From RUG334 sp045599645 (GTDB lineage: Bacteria; Muiribacteriota; Ozemobacteria; Ozemobacterales; Ozemobacteraceae), in the NCBI GenBank assembly GCA_045599645.1, contig JAZRWI010000112.1, forward strand, positions 1 to 64,000: DNA of 64,000 nt, read 5' to 3'. Below the pieces are notes generated by a model. That model ran no database searches. It saw nothing but the letters and a program-made list of their open reading frames with translations, and was not told where the DNA came from. This document shows, piece by piece, positions 37,185 to 46,531 of the stretch. Position numbers and translations under genes: made by a program. Position 1 is the first letter of the stretch, and each line of letters begins with the position of its first letter.

Positions 37185-39986
37185 TCATTCTTCTAATGTA
37201 CCATGTTGTACGTCAAAATCCAAGAGACTACGAACTTTTTTTTCAAGTTCTGTTACAGCCTTGCGTTCATCTGCGTTCAATTCAGAGAATGACTTAAGAA
37301 GTTTTACGCCGCTGTTTGGATCAGCCTTGTATTCTTCCTTAATCTGGTTCATAAGTCTTTCTTCTACATTTGAAAGCAAATCAGCACGTTCTATAACAAC
37401 ACGTTCTGAAGTTTCTACACTTCTGCTGAGATTTGGTCTTCTTGCTGAAGCTCTTGCCAGATTCTTAACTTCATCACTGCTCTTTGGCTGCATGAAGCTG
37501 CTGATGTATTTCATCAATTCATTTCTCTGTGGCTTGCTGTTAACTGATTCAATAGCGAAACCGAATAACATAAGTCTGTAGCCATCAAGAACCTTAACTG
37601 CTGCAGCGCCTGAAGAAGAAACACCGCGTGAGAAGGAACCCGGTTTGTGGTTTGGACCATTCATTTCGCGTTCATCTGCCATGTCGCGAGCGCCTTCTTC
37701 ATACTTGAAGATTGCTTCAGCGCCAGACAATGGGTCGATTTCATCAGGCCACTTCTGGTTGTTAGCACCGTCACCGCCAAAAATCTGGAACTGGTGGCCG
37801 CCACATACCTTAATACCAGAAACAACGTGAACATTTACGTCGTCCTGAACAAATCTGCACTTACATCTTGTTCTCAGGAATTCATGATCTCTGAGACAGA
37901 ATGCCATATCCTGACCATCAAGAACTACTCTGCCACCAATCTTAAGGAACTGGTCGATAGCGTCAATTTCTTCATCAGTCAAGCTCTGATCTGGAGTTGA
38001 ATCCTGACAGCAGATTAATACCCAACCGTCTGAATAGCGCTTCAGAACTTCAGGTCTTACGTCACCGTCAAAGAATCTATCCCAAGTATCATACTGGATA
38101 CCAGCATCCTTGAGCATCTGTTCAAGAACAACAGCGCCAGCAGACTGATTGTCTGTATATACCAGAAGAACATGACCGTCACTAGCAAACTGTTCCTTAA
38201 CGGCAAAACCAGCTCTTAATCTAGAAGCAGGCATATCCTTACCCTTAAGAGTGAAACCCATTTTTACTTCTGCGCCAGCCTTGGCATCTTCAAGAACATT
38301 GAACTTATATGCAGTTAAAGTTTTGCTCTTGCCAGGTGCAGGCATACCCTTGAGGGTAAGCTCACACTTAAGGTTATCAATAAGCTTAATATTGGTATAG
38401 CCGCCGAACATTACGCTGTCAGCGCTCTTCTTACCGATATTCTTAATTTTTGCCTTAACAGTAACTTCTTCACCTGCAGAAATACGGCCGTCCTTATTCT
38501 TGTCTTCGAAGATAATATCTTCAAGCTTGAGATAAGGAATATTTGGATTAGCAACTTCAGCCAAGAAACTGAACCAGAGAGTATCCTTTGCAAGAGAATG
38601 AGCTTTGTATCTGGTCTGGAAGGTCTTCAAGCCCTGTCTTGTCGGGAAGAAGATTGAAAGACCACGGCTCTGCTTAAATTTGTCACCGTTGTAGGCCAAT
38701 CTATAGACATAGCCGTTATGACCATTTTCGCCACACATTACTTTAAGTAAGCGAGTTGCTGCCTGCTTTACAGGAGCCTTAGCATGAGTCTTCTGAATAA
38801 GCAAAGCCAGGAAGTGACCTAAGTCAATGTAATCACCGTAAGAATACTTAAGAGCGCCATCGCGGGCAAATTCAAACTTGTCTACATCGCTAATGTTAGC
38901 TATTGCAGTCTTACAGAAATTATCAAGAGCTGCCTTGAAGCTGTCAGCCTTAGAATGGTCAACAACAGAAATGGCAACTGCGGTATTACCCTGAGCACCA
39001 GCGCCACCGCTATAAGACTTGGCATAAGCGTCAGTAATAAGCTTGGCTAGTTCCAAACCGTCATATTCTGGATTAGCAGTTACAGCTGCAGCGACCTTAT
39101 CATAAGGCCAACCGCGTTCTGGTTCAAGATCCGGGGAACCAATCTGACACTTTGCAAATTCCTTTGTAGACCATGCAACTTCAGCCATCTGCATCAAGCA
39201 AGCGTCAAAAGCCATAATTTCAAGAGGTTTACCAGTAATAGAAACGATCTTAGCAAGAGTCTTTTCTAGTGTTGGTATATTCATTGAAGTCTTAGATGTG
39301 TCATCATAAGAGATGTTGAAGTTAATCTGAGGATTGAAAGCATGCTGCTTCTTTTTACCCTGGTTAGCTACACCTTCTAAGCCTGATGGCAGACCGATTT
39401 CGCCGAATTCGTCACTTTCCATTACATCCGGGTTGATTTCCTTCCAGCCAGTGCCGTGATTCCAAAGAATCAAGCAATATTTCTTGGCAGGATAGTTAGT
39501 TACAGCCCATTTAACGAAATCAGTAAGGGTCTTTGGATCAGCCATATCGATATCACCAAGAGTTTCAACTGCCGGTGATGTCATTTTCTTGGGGCTGCTA
39601 TCTTTCTTAATATAGAAACGTCTAGCGCCAGACCACTTAAGTTCAGAATCCTTTGAATACTTACCATTGCGGTCAATCTGTGCGACAAAATTAACCTGGT
39701 CGGTAGAACCGTATTTTTCAAGTTCGTTTATATCAAGGGAGGTTGCTGCTTCGAGGTTGTTATCGGCAGCCATGAAAAGCATAAAAGTCCATTCTTTTTC
39801 AACTGCTTCCCTATGAGTATTAGAAGTAGTAGACGGTCTACTAGTTGAAGAAGTTGTAGTTTTTGGCTTAGTTGTCTTTGGCTTAGTGCTAGTTGAAGTT
39901 GTTGCTGCATCTGCTGCAAAGGCTGCAAAGCAGAAGAACATAACAAACATAGCCATAAGCGAGGTTCTTGTAGACTTATTTAACAC
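37185..39986 (-). CDS. Secreted clostripain-family (C11) cysteine peptidase
   Basis: 933 residues. A signal peptide (cleavage near AFAADA) and a Thr/Ser/Lys linker precede the C11 domain (about 65-480), which has the catalytic His177 in LWNHGTGW and Cys263 in AFDACLM. It then has a calcium-loop-like DKNKDGRISAGEE followed by a beta-sandwich (about 495-600), and a C-terminal region (about 600-760) with LVYTDNQSAGAVVLEQML and GGRVVLDGQDMAF, resembling ThuA/GATase-like folds. The family cleaves after Arg/Lys and is often activated by self-cleavage. GTG 39986 is the start, with GGAGG 8 bases upstream. It stands alone upstream of the wall cluster. Confidence 0.9.
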   Translation of the reverse strand: MLNKSTRTSLMAMFVMFFCFAAFAADAATTSTSTKPKTTKPKTTTSSTSRPSTTSNTHREAVEKEWTFMLFMAADNNLEAATSLDINELEKYGSTDQVNFVAQIDRNGKYSKDSELKWSGARRFYIKKDSSPKKMTSPAVETLGDIDMADPKTLTDFVKWAVTNYPAKKYCLILWNHGTGWKEINPDVMESDEFGEIGLPSGLEGVANQGKKKQHAFNPQINFNISYDDTSKTSMNIPTLEKTLAKIVSITGKPLEIMAFDACLMQMAEVAWSTKEFAKCQIGSPDLEPERGWPYDKVAAAVTANPEYDGLELAKLITDAYAKSYSGGAGAQGNTAVAISVVDHSKADSFKAALDNFCKTAIANISDVDKFEFARDGALKYSYGDYIDLGHFLALLIQKTHAKAPVKQAATRLLKVMCGENGHNGYVYRLAYNGDKFKQSRGLSIFFPTRQGLKTFQTRYKAHSLAKDTLWFSFLAEVANPNIPYLKLEDIIFEDKNKDGRISAGEEVTVKAKIKNIGKKSADSVMFGGYTNIKLIDNLKCELTLKGMPAPGKSKTLTAYKFNVLEDAKAGAEVKMGFTLKGKDMPASRLRAGFAVKEQFASDGHVLLVYTDNQSAGAVVLEQMLKDAGIQYDTWDRFFDGDVRPEVLKRYSDGWVLICCQDSTPDQSLTDEEIDAIDQFLKIGGRVVLDGQDMAFCLRDHEFLRTRCKCRFVQDDVNVHVVSGIKVCGGHQFQIFGGDGANNQKWPDEIDPLSGAEAIFKYEEGARDMADEREMNGPNHKPGSFSRGVSSSGAAAVKVLDGYRLMLFGFAIESVNSKPQRNELMKYISSFMQPKSSDEVKNLARASARRPNLSRSVETSERVVIERADLLSNVEERLMNQIKEEYKADPNSGVKLLKSFSELNADERKAVTELEKKVRSLLDFDVQHGTLEE

Positions 39987-40002
39987 GCTTATTTCCTCCA
40001 GT

Positions 40003-40032
40003 TGATGTGTCGCACATCATATCAATTATAAT
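40003..40032 (+). promoter_or_regulatory. Palindrome and -10 in the divergent promoter region
   Basis: TGATGTG and CACATCA (40003-40019) form an inverted repeat around TCG and sit next to a TATAAT box (40027-40032) reading right. This may be the operator and promoter of the TtcA-like gene. Confidence 0.45.
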
Positions 40033-40101
40033 AATCGGTACAACATGTGTCAAGTAAACAATGGTTTAAAGCATGATAAATCTATGCTAAAATACAAAAT
40101 C

Positions 40102-40857
40102 ATGAAAGAACTGAAATTTCTGAAAAAATATTCTGAAAGCTTTGGGAAACCTATGCTCAGAGCCATAAAGAATTACAGCATGATAAAAAACGGCGACAGG
40201 ATAGCAGTCGGTCTCTCCGGCGGGAAAGACAGTATAGCTTTACTTTATCTTCTTGCCTGGCTGCAAAAGTTTTCGCATCTTGAATTTGATCTATCTGCCA
40301 TTCATATAAATACCTTCGGCAATCATGATAATCAAATTATTCAAAAGCTTTGCGAAGATTTGAATATAAAACTTTTCGAGGAGCATCTTCAAAGACCAGA
40401 TGACCTGCCACCTAAGTCAATCTGTTCTGTCTGCGCCAGATTAAAACGCGGAGCCATGAGAAATATCTGTGAAGCAAATAAAATCAGCACTCTGGCCTTT
40501 GGTCATCATGCCACGGACGCTGCTGAAACATTACTAATGAATATGCTGATAAACAAAAAGCTTGGCAGCTTCTGCCCTGTCGTAAGCATTCCTGATTCTG
40601 ATATTAAAATCATCAGGCCAATGATTTACCTGACTGAAAACAAAATAATCAATCTCAATAAAGAATTTGACCTGCCTGTAGCAGAACATCACTGTCCTTA
40701 CGAAGACAAAAACCAGCGCAGTAAATACAAAAGTCTTCTCATGAGCATCTCAGAAAATTCAGGTATCCCAGATTCTGAGCTCCAGATTGTCAGTGCCCTT
40801 GAAAACATCGACGAAGCAAACCGATATTCAAATGTTGCAGCAATTCTAAGTCACTAA
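40102..40857 (+). CDS. TtcA-like PP-loop tRNA thiolation enzyme
   Basis: 251 residues from this start. PP-loop SGGKDSIALLYLL binds ATP. A CxxC pair (CSVCARLKR) and a later Cys in HHCPYED match the cluster-binding cysteines of the TtcA family, which puts 2-thiocytidine into tRNA. FGHHATDAAETLLMN is the second family signature. The reading frame is open from ATG 40045, but that start would fall almost at the predicted transcription start. ATG 40102 puts the PP-loop at the usual distance. It is not a TilS because TilS-specific domains are missing. It is convergent with the YccF gene. Confidence 0.83.
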   Translation: MKELKFLKKYSESFGKPMLRAIKNYSMIKNGDRIAVGLSGGKDSIALLYLLAWLQKFSHLEFDLSAIHINTFGNHDNQIIQKLCEDLNIKLFEEHLQRPDDLPPKSICSVCARLKRGAMRNICEANKISTLAFGHHATDAAETLLMNMLINKKLGSFCPVVSIPDSDIKIIRPMIYLTENKIINLNKEFDLPVAEHHCPYEDKNQRSKYKSLLMSISENSGIPDSELQIVSALENIDEANRYSNVAAILSH

Positions 40858-40870
40858 TTACAGATTTCTA

Positions 40871-41242
40871 TCAGTCTTTTTTTTCTATTATTTCCGCGCC
40901 AAAAGGAAGAAGCGAAAGCTGAGCCAGCTTAAAGCACTGAATCCCGACAGGAATACCAACAATAGAAATGCACCAGCACAGGCCCAAAGAAGCATAGGTC
41001 AATGCCAGTTCCCACCCGAAAAGGATTATCCAGATTACATTGGCGATAATAGGCACAGAACTGTTTTTATATACAATTTCTTTACCAAATGGACAGAGAG
41101 TCAGTTCAGCATTCTTAAAGCACTGACGGCCAAGAGGTATGCCAATCACAGTTATATAACAAAGCAAACCGCCTATCCACCAGGCAATGGCAGTCCATAA
41201 ACCAGTTAAAAGGAACCAAAGTATATTTAAAATTAAATTCAT
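40871..41242 (-). CDS. YccF-family small membrane protein
   Basis: 123 residues made of two similar halves, each with a hydrophobic helix pair and the motif IGIPLGRQCFKNAELTLCPFG or VGIPVGIQCFKLAQLSLLPFG. This matches the YccF (DUF307) family, of unknown function. GAGGT lies about 10 bases upstream of the ATG. Confidence 0.9.
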   Translation of the reverse strand: MNLILNILWFLLTGLWTAIAWWIGGLLCYITVIGIPLGRQCFKNAELTLCPFGKEIVYKNSSVPIIANVIWIILFGWELALTYASLGLCWCISIVGIPVGIQCFKLAQLSLLPFGAEIIEKKD

Positions 41243-41317
41243 TTCTTTATGACCTCATTTTCATTATTCACAATTTTATATAATACTCTAACTAAAAATC
41301 TCTTCAAAATAAAATTA

Positions 41318-42235
41318 TTATTTGCTACCAATATATAAAAATACAAGAGCTAGCAATACCAAAATCAAATCCAGCGCCTTAGACCTAAGATTCTTTTCAT
41401 GGAATATCAAAACTCCGCAAAGGAAGCTTACAACAACGCTGCTGCGTCGAATCATGGACATAATACTCAACAATGCATCCGGAAATGTTAACGCGTAAAA
41501 ATATGAAAAATCAGATAAGGTTATAAAAACACTGATTAACGGAATGCTCCATTTCCAAACAAAGGGTGTAGAGCTTTTGCGTTTTGGCCACCACAATAAC
41601 GCAACCACAGGAATCATCATAAAAAACTGATAAATATTGAACCAGCATAAAACAGACATCTTATTTATTCCTAAGCCGCCAGCACTGGGTGGAATAATAA
41701 GATATTTGTCATAAACAGCAGAACAAGCACCAAAAATATTAGACAATATGATACAGATTATCCATTTATTGTGCTTAAAATCTATTCCTTCCTTTTTGCC
41801 AGAGCAAGATAGTAAATAGAAAGCAACTATAGCTGTTACTACCCCAATAATCTGCCAAACATTCAATCTTTCAGAGAACAAGGTTAAAGCCCCCATAATA
41901 ACCATTACTGGTCTGGTAGCATTAATTGGCCCAACGATAGTTATTGGCAGATACTTCAAGCCAATGTATCCAAAAATCCAACTGGAAAGAACGATGCAGG
42001 ATTTTACCAGAATAAATTTCTGCTGATCCCAGCAATATGGGGCTGTGTAAACAATTGAGTTTTCAGTGAATACACCGTTTGCCGAAAAAGCAACAAATGG
42101 CAAAAGAATCAAAGATGAAAAAAGCGTATTCAGCAACAACACCGGGAAAACTGCATTATCCTTCAATGACTGCTTCTTAGAAGCATCATAAAAGCCGGCA
42201 GTAATACAAGATAGTGTTATCAAAATCAACCACAT
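41318..42235 (-). CDS. EamA/DMT-superfamily transporter
   Basis: 305 residues with about ten membrane helices in two repeats, each with the EamA pattern (PITIVGPINATRPVMVIMGA and FPDALLSIMSMIRRSS). This matches the drug/metabolite transporter superfamily. The substrate is unknown. The 3' end (about 88 bases) is repeated as a fragment at 46274-46361. The start ATG follows directly on a terminator-like hairpin whose 3' arm gives the only ribosome-site-like AGGGG. Confidence 0.85.
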   Translation of the reverse strand: MWLILITLSCITAGFYDASKKQSLKDNAVFPVLLLNTLFSSLILLPFVAFSANGVFTENSIVYTAPYCWDQQKFILVKSCIVLSSWIFGYIGLKYLPITIVGPINATRPVMVIMGALTLFSERLNVWQIIGVVTAIVAFYLLSCSGKKEGIDFKHNKWIICIILSNIFGACSAVYDKYLIIPPSAGGLGINKMSVLCWFNIYQFFMMIPVVALLWWPKRKSSTPFVWKWSIPLISVFITLSDFSYFYALTFPDALLSIMSMIRRSSVVVSFLCGVLIFHEKNLRSKALDLILVLLALVFLYIGSK

Positions 42236-42238
42236 AAT

Positions 42239-42260
42239 AAAAAAGCCCCTTTACAGGGGC
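42239..42260 (-). terminator. Terminator overlapping the EamA leader
   Basis: GCCCCT (42245-42250) and AGGGGC (42255-42260) pair around TTAC. On the minus strand TTTTTT follows and the EamA ATG comes 4 bases after it. It ends the amide hydrolase transcript and could attenuate the transporter. Confidence 0.8.
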
Positions 42261-42286
42261 CTAAGTATAACACTCTTTTGATGAAA

Positions 42287-43417
42287 TTAAAAATCAAAGC
42301 TGTAGTGATGATCCCAGAGGCGGCGCTGAACCATATCAGCATTCAATTTGGTATTGCTAAAAACAACAGACCACTGGGTGTTGCTTGTAACAGATTCAGG
42401 ATTTGGGGCAGATGATGAGGCTTGCAAAGCTTCCCAGGCAACATCCTTGGTAAGATTTTCTTTATTCTTTTCCAAAACATCAACAACCTTGTCATAGCGT
42501 TCACGACCGTGGCCATAAACCCCGTTTCTCTGGTAAGACTTAACCTGGTCTATATACTTAGCATAGAAGTTTGTAATAGCATTAATCTTTGTTTCAACCA
42601 TTTCACGGGTTGGGCTCATGCAATCCCATTCCACAACACGGCTATCACCTGTTGAATCAGCAATAAAGAAATGATAATCTCTGCCATTTACAGCAAGCAT
42701 GTCATATTCCTTCAAGATATCAACAGCCTTCTGGGTCGAATCTGCCTTATCAAGAACCAGTCTTATAGCCAGTGAAGTAGCAATCTTTTTCTTCCCATTG
42801 TTCTGGTTTGTTGGTTCGCTATCGAGGGTTAATACGGCAATAGAAACACCTTTTTCATTAACGCCGTCATTACAGATATATGGACCAAACAAGCATGCCA
42901 GTTTAGTCATAATAGAACTGTCGGCATTGTCTGCCCCAACATTATTCAATGCAGCAAAACCAATTGACCTATAACCATCTTTGGGGTTGCATCTAACCAG
43001 CAAAGCAGAGGTATCAAGCTTAAAATCATAATTTCTGCCAGTAAAAACTTCACCGTTTTTATCACGCATGATAAATGCTGTGCAGCCATAATTCGGCAGC
43101 TTCAATTCAAATGGGAGATTTGGCAAAGCCTCAGCGGCAACTGCTTTTACAAATGATTCTGTATCTGTAAAATTTCCGATTATATTATCTGAATTATAAT
43201 CGTATTTTATTTCCATTTCGTAGACATTATAGTCAGGCTTTGAAGGCTCTAACTTCTTCAAGGTTTCAATACTGGCCATCCTGCTCTTATAAGCATCACT
43301 GGCAAGTATAGCCTGCAGCTTTTCTTCATCAGAAGAATCTGCAGCATAAGACCAATTACATCCAGCAAAAACAGCAAATCCCAAAACAAGACCCAATAAC
43401 AATCTATTCTTTCGCAT
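42287..43417 (-). CDS. Secreted linear amide C-N hydrolase (Ntn, choloylglycine/acyltransferase-like)
   Basis: 376 residues. A signal sequence (LLLGLVLGFAVFAG) is followed by Cys20 and SYAAD, so either lipidation or ordinary cleavage is possible. The catalytic Cys112 lies in NYGCTAFIMRDKNGEVFTGRNYDF, the hallmark of Ntn hydrolases where the Cys becomes N-terminal after self-cleavage. Other motifs: GMNEKGVS-type NEKGVSIAVL and ADSTGDSRVVEWDC. Substrates in the superfamily include bile salts, penicillins and acyl amides, and it is not possible to choose here. The start is fixed by GGGAGGGG upstream of 43417. A terminator follows. Confidence 0.85.
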   Translation of the reverse strand: MRKNRLLLGLVLGFAVFAGCNWSYAADSSDEEKLQAILASDAYKSRMASIETLKKLEPSKPDYNVYEMEIKYDYNSDNIIGNFTDTESFVKAVAAEALPNLPFELKLPNYGCTAFIMRDKNGEVFTGRNYDFKLDTSALLVRCNPKDGYRSIGFAALNNVGADNADSSIMTKLACLFGPYICNDGVNEKGVSIAVLTLDSEPTNQNNGKKKIATSLAIRLVLDKADSTQKAVDILKEYDMLAVNGRDYHFFIADSTGDSRVVEWDCMSPTREMVETKINAITNFYAKYIDQVKSYQRNGVYGHGRERYDKVVDVLEKNKENLTKDVAWEALQASSSAPNPESVTSNTQWSVVFSNTKLNADMVQRRLWDHHYSFDF

Positions 43418-43475
43418 AAACCCCTCCCCCCTCAAGCGTTATAACACAACTACTGCACAAATTTCAACCACCAAC

Positions 43476-43545
43476 TATGACCTTATTTTCTATGGTTTTA
43501 TCTATGTGAGCTAGATCTGTTCCTGAAAGAGAAGACAGAGCCACC
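43476..43545 (-). pseudogene. Fragment of a HTH-Panacea (DUF4065) antitoxin gene
   Basis: About 70 bases match the intact antitoxin gene at 60871-60940 at roughly 85% by eye, with one base deleted so the frame is broken. Shared text includes CTATGGTTTTAT and TCTGTTCCTGAAAG. Nothing else in the 299-base gap is recognised apart from the promoter near its right end. Confidence 0.7.
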
Positions 43546-43647
43546 TCAATAAAAGACAATAAGTTGGATTCACAGCAGATGAAGTAAAAGCATTGAGTCA
43601 GCAATCATGATTGAAAATAATAGCTCAATAAATACTGCTTATTTGTC

Positions 43648-43676
43648 TTGAATAAATGTTAAAACAATATTAGAAT
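43648..43676 (+). promoter_or_regulatory. Promoter of the isopropylmalate synthase homologue
   Basis: TTGAAT (43648-43653), a 17-base spacer, then TAGAAT (43671-43676). AGGAGG lies 5 bases before the ATG at 43717. Confidence 0.65.
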
Positions 43677-43716
43677 ACGTAAAAGCAGCAATAATGGGTC
43701 TTTCTAGGAGGAAAAA

Positions 43717-44868
43717 ATGGATAATAAAATAAAAATATTTGATACAACTTTAAGAGACGGCGAACAATCTCCAAAATGCAGCATGACTATAGAAGAAAAA
43801 GTAAAAATAGCAAAAAAACTGGAAGAATTGGGAGTAGATATAATTGAAGCAGGTTTTGCAGCATCTTCAACAAAAGATTTTGAAGCAATACAAGAAATAT
43901 CTCAAAATGTAGATAAACCAATTATTACTGCATTAGCAAGACTTATAAAAAATGATATAGATAAAGCAGAAGAATCATTGAAATATGCAAAGAAAAAAAG
44001 AATACATGTATTTATCGCAACAAGTGATATTCATATAAAAGATAAACTGCATATGACAAAAGAAGAAGTAATTAATAGAACAAAAGAAATGGTAAGCTAT
44101 GCCAAGAGCAAATGTGAAGATATAGAATTTTCTATAGAAGACGCAACAAGAACAAATCCGGAATTTATGGCACAAGTAATTGCAACAGCAATAAATTGTG
44201 GAGCAACTACAATAAATCTTGCAGATACAGTTGGATTTATTACGCCAGAAGAATTTAAAAATTTAATAGAATATATAAAAGTAAATGTTCCAAATATAGA
44301 TAATGTAGCATTAGGTTGTCATTGCCATAATGATTTAAATTTGGCTACTTCTAATTCATTAGCAGCAATAGAAAGTGGAGTAACACAAGTAGAATGCTGT
44401 GTAAATGGAATAGGAGAAAGAGCAGGGATTACAGCTCTTGAACAAATCGTAATGGCACTGCATGTAAGAAAAGACCATTATAAAAAAGAAACAAATGTGG
44501 ATATATCAAAATTACTTGAAACAAGTAAATTAGTAGCAGATATAGTAAATGAAAAATTAGAAAGAACAAGACCAGTAGTAGGAGAAAACGTAAATATACA
44601 TTCATCAGGCATGCATCAGGATGGAATATTAAAAAATAAAAATACATATGAAATAATTAATTTTGAAGAATTAGGTAAAAACAATGAAAAAATACTGATA
44701 GATATTCATTCTGGGAAAGCTGCAATTAAATATATTCTAAACAAACACAATATATATCCACAAGAAGACATAAGCGATTTTGTAACCTGTATAAAAGAGT
44801 ATTTGAAATCAAATAAAGATATTTCAGAAGAAGAAATATGCAATATGTATAAAAAGCTGAAAATATAA
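43717..44868 (+). CDS. 2-isopropylmalate/homocitrate synthase-family enzyme lacking the regulatory domain
   Basis: 383 residues. The DRE-TIM barrel is complete: FDTTLRDGEQSPKCSMT (metal and catalytic Arg-Asp), GCHCHNDLNLATSNSL (metal-binding His pair), and CCVNGIGERAG. A short linker helix region ends the protein (HSSGMHQDGILKNKNTYEI). The LeuA allosteric domain (about 120 residues) is absent, so it should not be leucine-inhibited in the usual way. Length fits NifV-like homocitrate synthases, but HQDGILKN is LeuA-like. Base composition is much more AT-rich than its neighbours (nearly all AGA and ATA codons), and no leuBCD is nearby, so it was probably acquired. Confidence 0.85.
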   Translation: MDNKIKIFDTTLRDGEQSPKCSMTIEEKVKIAKKLEELGVDIIEAGFAASSTKDFEAIQEISQNVDKPIITALARLIKNDIDKAEESLKYAKKKRIHVFIATSDIHIKDKLHMTKEEVINRTKEMVSYAKSKCEDIEFSIEDATRTNPEFMAQVIATAINCGATTINLADTVGFITPEEFKNLIEYIKVNVPNIDNVALGCHCHNDLNLATSNSLAAIESGVTQVECCVNGIGERAGITALEQIVMALHVRKDHYKKETNVDISKLLETSKLVADIVNEKLERTRPVVGENVNIHSSGMHQDGILKNKNTYEIINFEELGKNNEKILIDIHSGKAAIKYILNKHNIYPQEDISDFVTCIKEYLKSNKDISEEEICNMYKKLKI

Positions 44869-44967
44869 TGTGAGCTTCTAGTTGTCTTTGGGGTTATTAT
44901 GAGAAAACATGGCAACACATTGCAATAGTTGTATTGCAGCAGTTACAAATTTAATGTCACTGTTTCA

Positions 44968-46200
44968 TTAAATAAATTCGACAGGGACGGCAAATACCTC
45001 TGGAGATATAGCAATAGGCTTTGAGCAGTTGCAGATGATTATTCCGGTTTCTATCTGCATATTATTGATTCTATTAGTGATATAGAAATTTTTGGCGTCT
45101 TCCGAATTTGGGGTAGCTGTTTTCTTTATTTCAATGGGATAAAGAGTATTATTCTGATAAATCATCAGGTCTATTTCAACCTTATCTTTGTCTCTGTAAA
45201 AATAAATAGGTGCTTCAATCCCCTGGTTGGCAAATGATTTGATTATTTCACTCACTACGTAGGTTTCAAAAAAAGCTCCGCCCATAGCACCGGTTCTCAT
45301 AACTTCAGGGCTGGTCCATCTTGTGAGATACGCAGCAAAACCTGTATCCATAAAATACAATTTTGGTGTCTTTACAATTCGCTTTTCAACATTAATGGAA
45401 AAAGGTTTAAGTAAATATACTAATCCTGAAGTAATGAGCAGGGATAACCATTTTTTTGCCGTTACTTCACTGATTCCAACTTCTTTACCAAGATCGCCAT
45501 AGTTTACTAATTGCCCGGTTCTTGAAGCAACGACGGTAATAAATTGCAGGAATTGCATTTCATCAGTTATTTGGGTAATTTTTCTGATGTCGCGTTCTAT
45601 ATAGGTTTTTAAATAATTTCCATAAAAATCGTTTGTATTTATTTTTCCCTTAACAACTTCTGGATAACCTCCAGTAAAAATAGCTTTCCAGGTCTTATTA
45701 ACGGAAGCTTCCTTACCTGATAAAGCTTTGCTTCTCTGAATAATGTATTTCTTTGATGGAAGAAATGGCTTGTCAAATTTATCCTTTCTGATTTCTCTAG
45801 CAGATAGCGGATATAACTCTAACATACCTATACGGCCGGCAAGACTCTCTGTTGCTTTTTCCATGAGATTAAACGGCTGACTTCCGGTAAGGTAATACAT
45901 TCCATTTTTTCTATTGCCATCTATATTCATTTTCAAGTAGCGGAATAATTCCGGAACGTATTGAATTTCATCAAAAACATATGGACAAGGGTGCAATTCT
46001 AAGAAAGCCTTAGGATCTGATTTGGCAGATACTTCTTCTAATGGATCATCAAAAGTGAGATATTGAGCAGGCTTAATAGCCATCAAATTCTGCAAAAGAG
46101 TTGTCTTTCCTGTTTGTCTTGCTCCAGTAACAAGACAGGCAGGGAACTCCTTAGATAATCGTTTAATAGTTGCCGTTGCATGTCTTTCTATAAATTTCAC
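44968..46200 (-). CDS. DUF4143-type AAA ATPase (copy 1)
   Basis: 410 residues. Walker A GARQTGKTTLLQNL, Walker B YVFDEIQYVPELF, sensor LTGSQPFNLM, then FTGGYPEV and YLKTYIERDIRKI. A winged-helix-like region follows (GDLGKEVGISEVTAKKWLSLL), and a C-terminal PD-(D/E)XK-like core with KVEIDLMIYQNNTLYPIEIKKT. The family is of unknown role and common in accessory DNA. GTG 46200 is preferred: GAGGTG is just upstream and the protein then aligns with the paralogue at 59017. An inverted repeat GGGATAAT/ATTATCCC (46213-46245) lies upstream. Confidence 0.88.
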   Translation of the reverse strand: MKFIERHATATIKRLSKEFPACLVTGARQTGKTTLLQNLMAIKPAQYLTFDDPLEEVSAKSDPKAFLELHPCPYVFDEIQYVPELFRYLKMNIDGNRKNGMYYLTGSQPFNLMEKATESLAGRIGMLELYPLSAREIRKDKFDKPFLPSKKYIIQRSKALSGKEASVNKTWKAIFTGGYPEVVKGKINTNDFYGNYLKTYIERDIRKITQITDEMQFLQFITVVASRTGQLVNYGDLGKEVGISEVTAKKWLSLLITSGLVYLLKPFSINVEKRIVKTPKLYFMDTGFAAYLTRWTSPEVMRTGAMGGAFFETYVVSEIIKSFANQGIEAPIYFYRDKDKVEIDLMIYQNNTLYPIEIKKTATPNSEDAKNFYITNRINNMQIETGIIICNCSKPIAISPEVFAVPVEFI

Positions 46201-46273
46201 GAAACACCTCATGGGATAATCCAAAGTCATAGTTAATATTATCCCACAGCCCAGAAATTAGCAAGATTTATTT

Positions 46274-46361
46274 CTACTTGCTTCCAATATACAAAAATAC
46301 CAGAGCAAGCAATACAAGGAGCAGATCCAGAGCCTTAGACTTCAGGTTCTTTTCATGGAAA
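46274..46361 (-). pseudogene. Fragment of the EamA transporter 3' end
   Basis: About 88 bases match the end of the transporter gene at 41318-41405 at over 80% by eye. They encode HEKNLKSKALDLLL and the final LALVFLYIGSK before the stop. The similarity ends abruptly at 46361. It is a duplicated remnant; the 170 bases to its right hold nothing I recognise. Confidence 0.8.
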
Positions 46362-46531
46362 ATCAGAGACAGCCTCCATGCGGGCACTCTAAGCAGAATC
46401 GACGGCGGTTGCTGTTTTACCTTTTCTAATGATTTTATTAAATCTGATATAAAAAATCTGACATTTAATCTTAATAAAAGCAATCCAAATCTTCGCTTCA
46501 TTGGTCATAACCAGAAAAAGCAACCAGACTT

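Noticed and set aside
43717..44868. nifV (homocitrate synthase) for nitrogen fixation
   Set aside because: Length fits, but no nif genes are near and the HQDGILKN region is closer to LeuA; a specific name is not justified.
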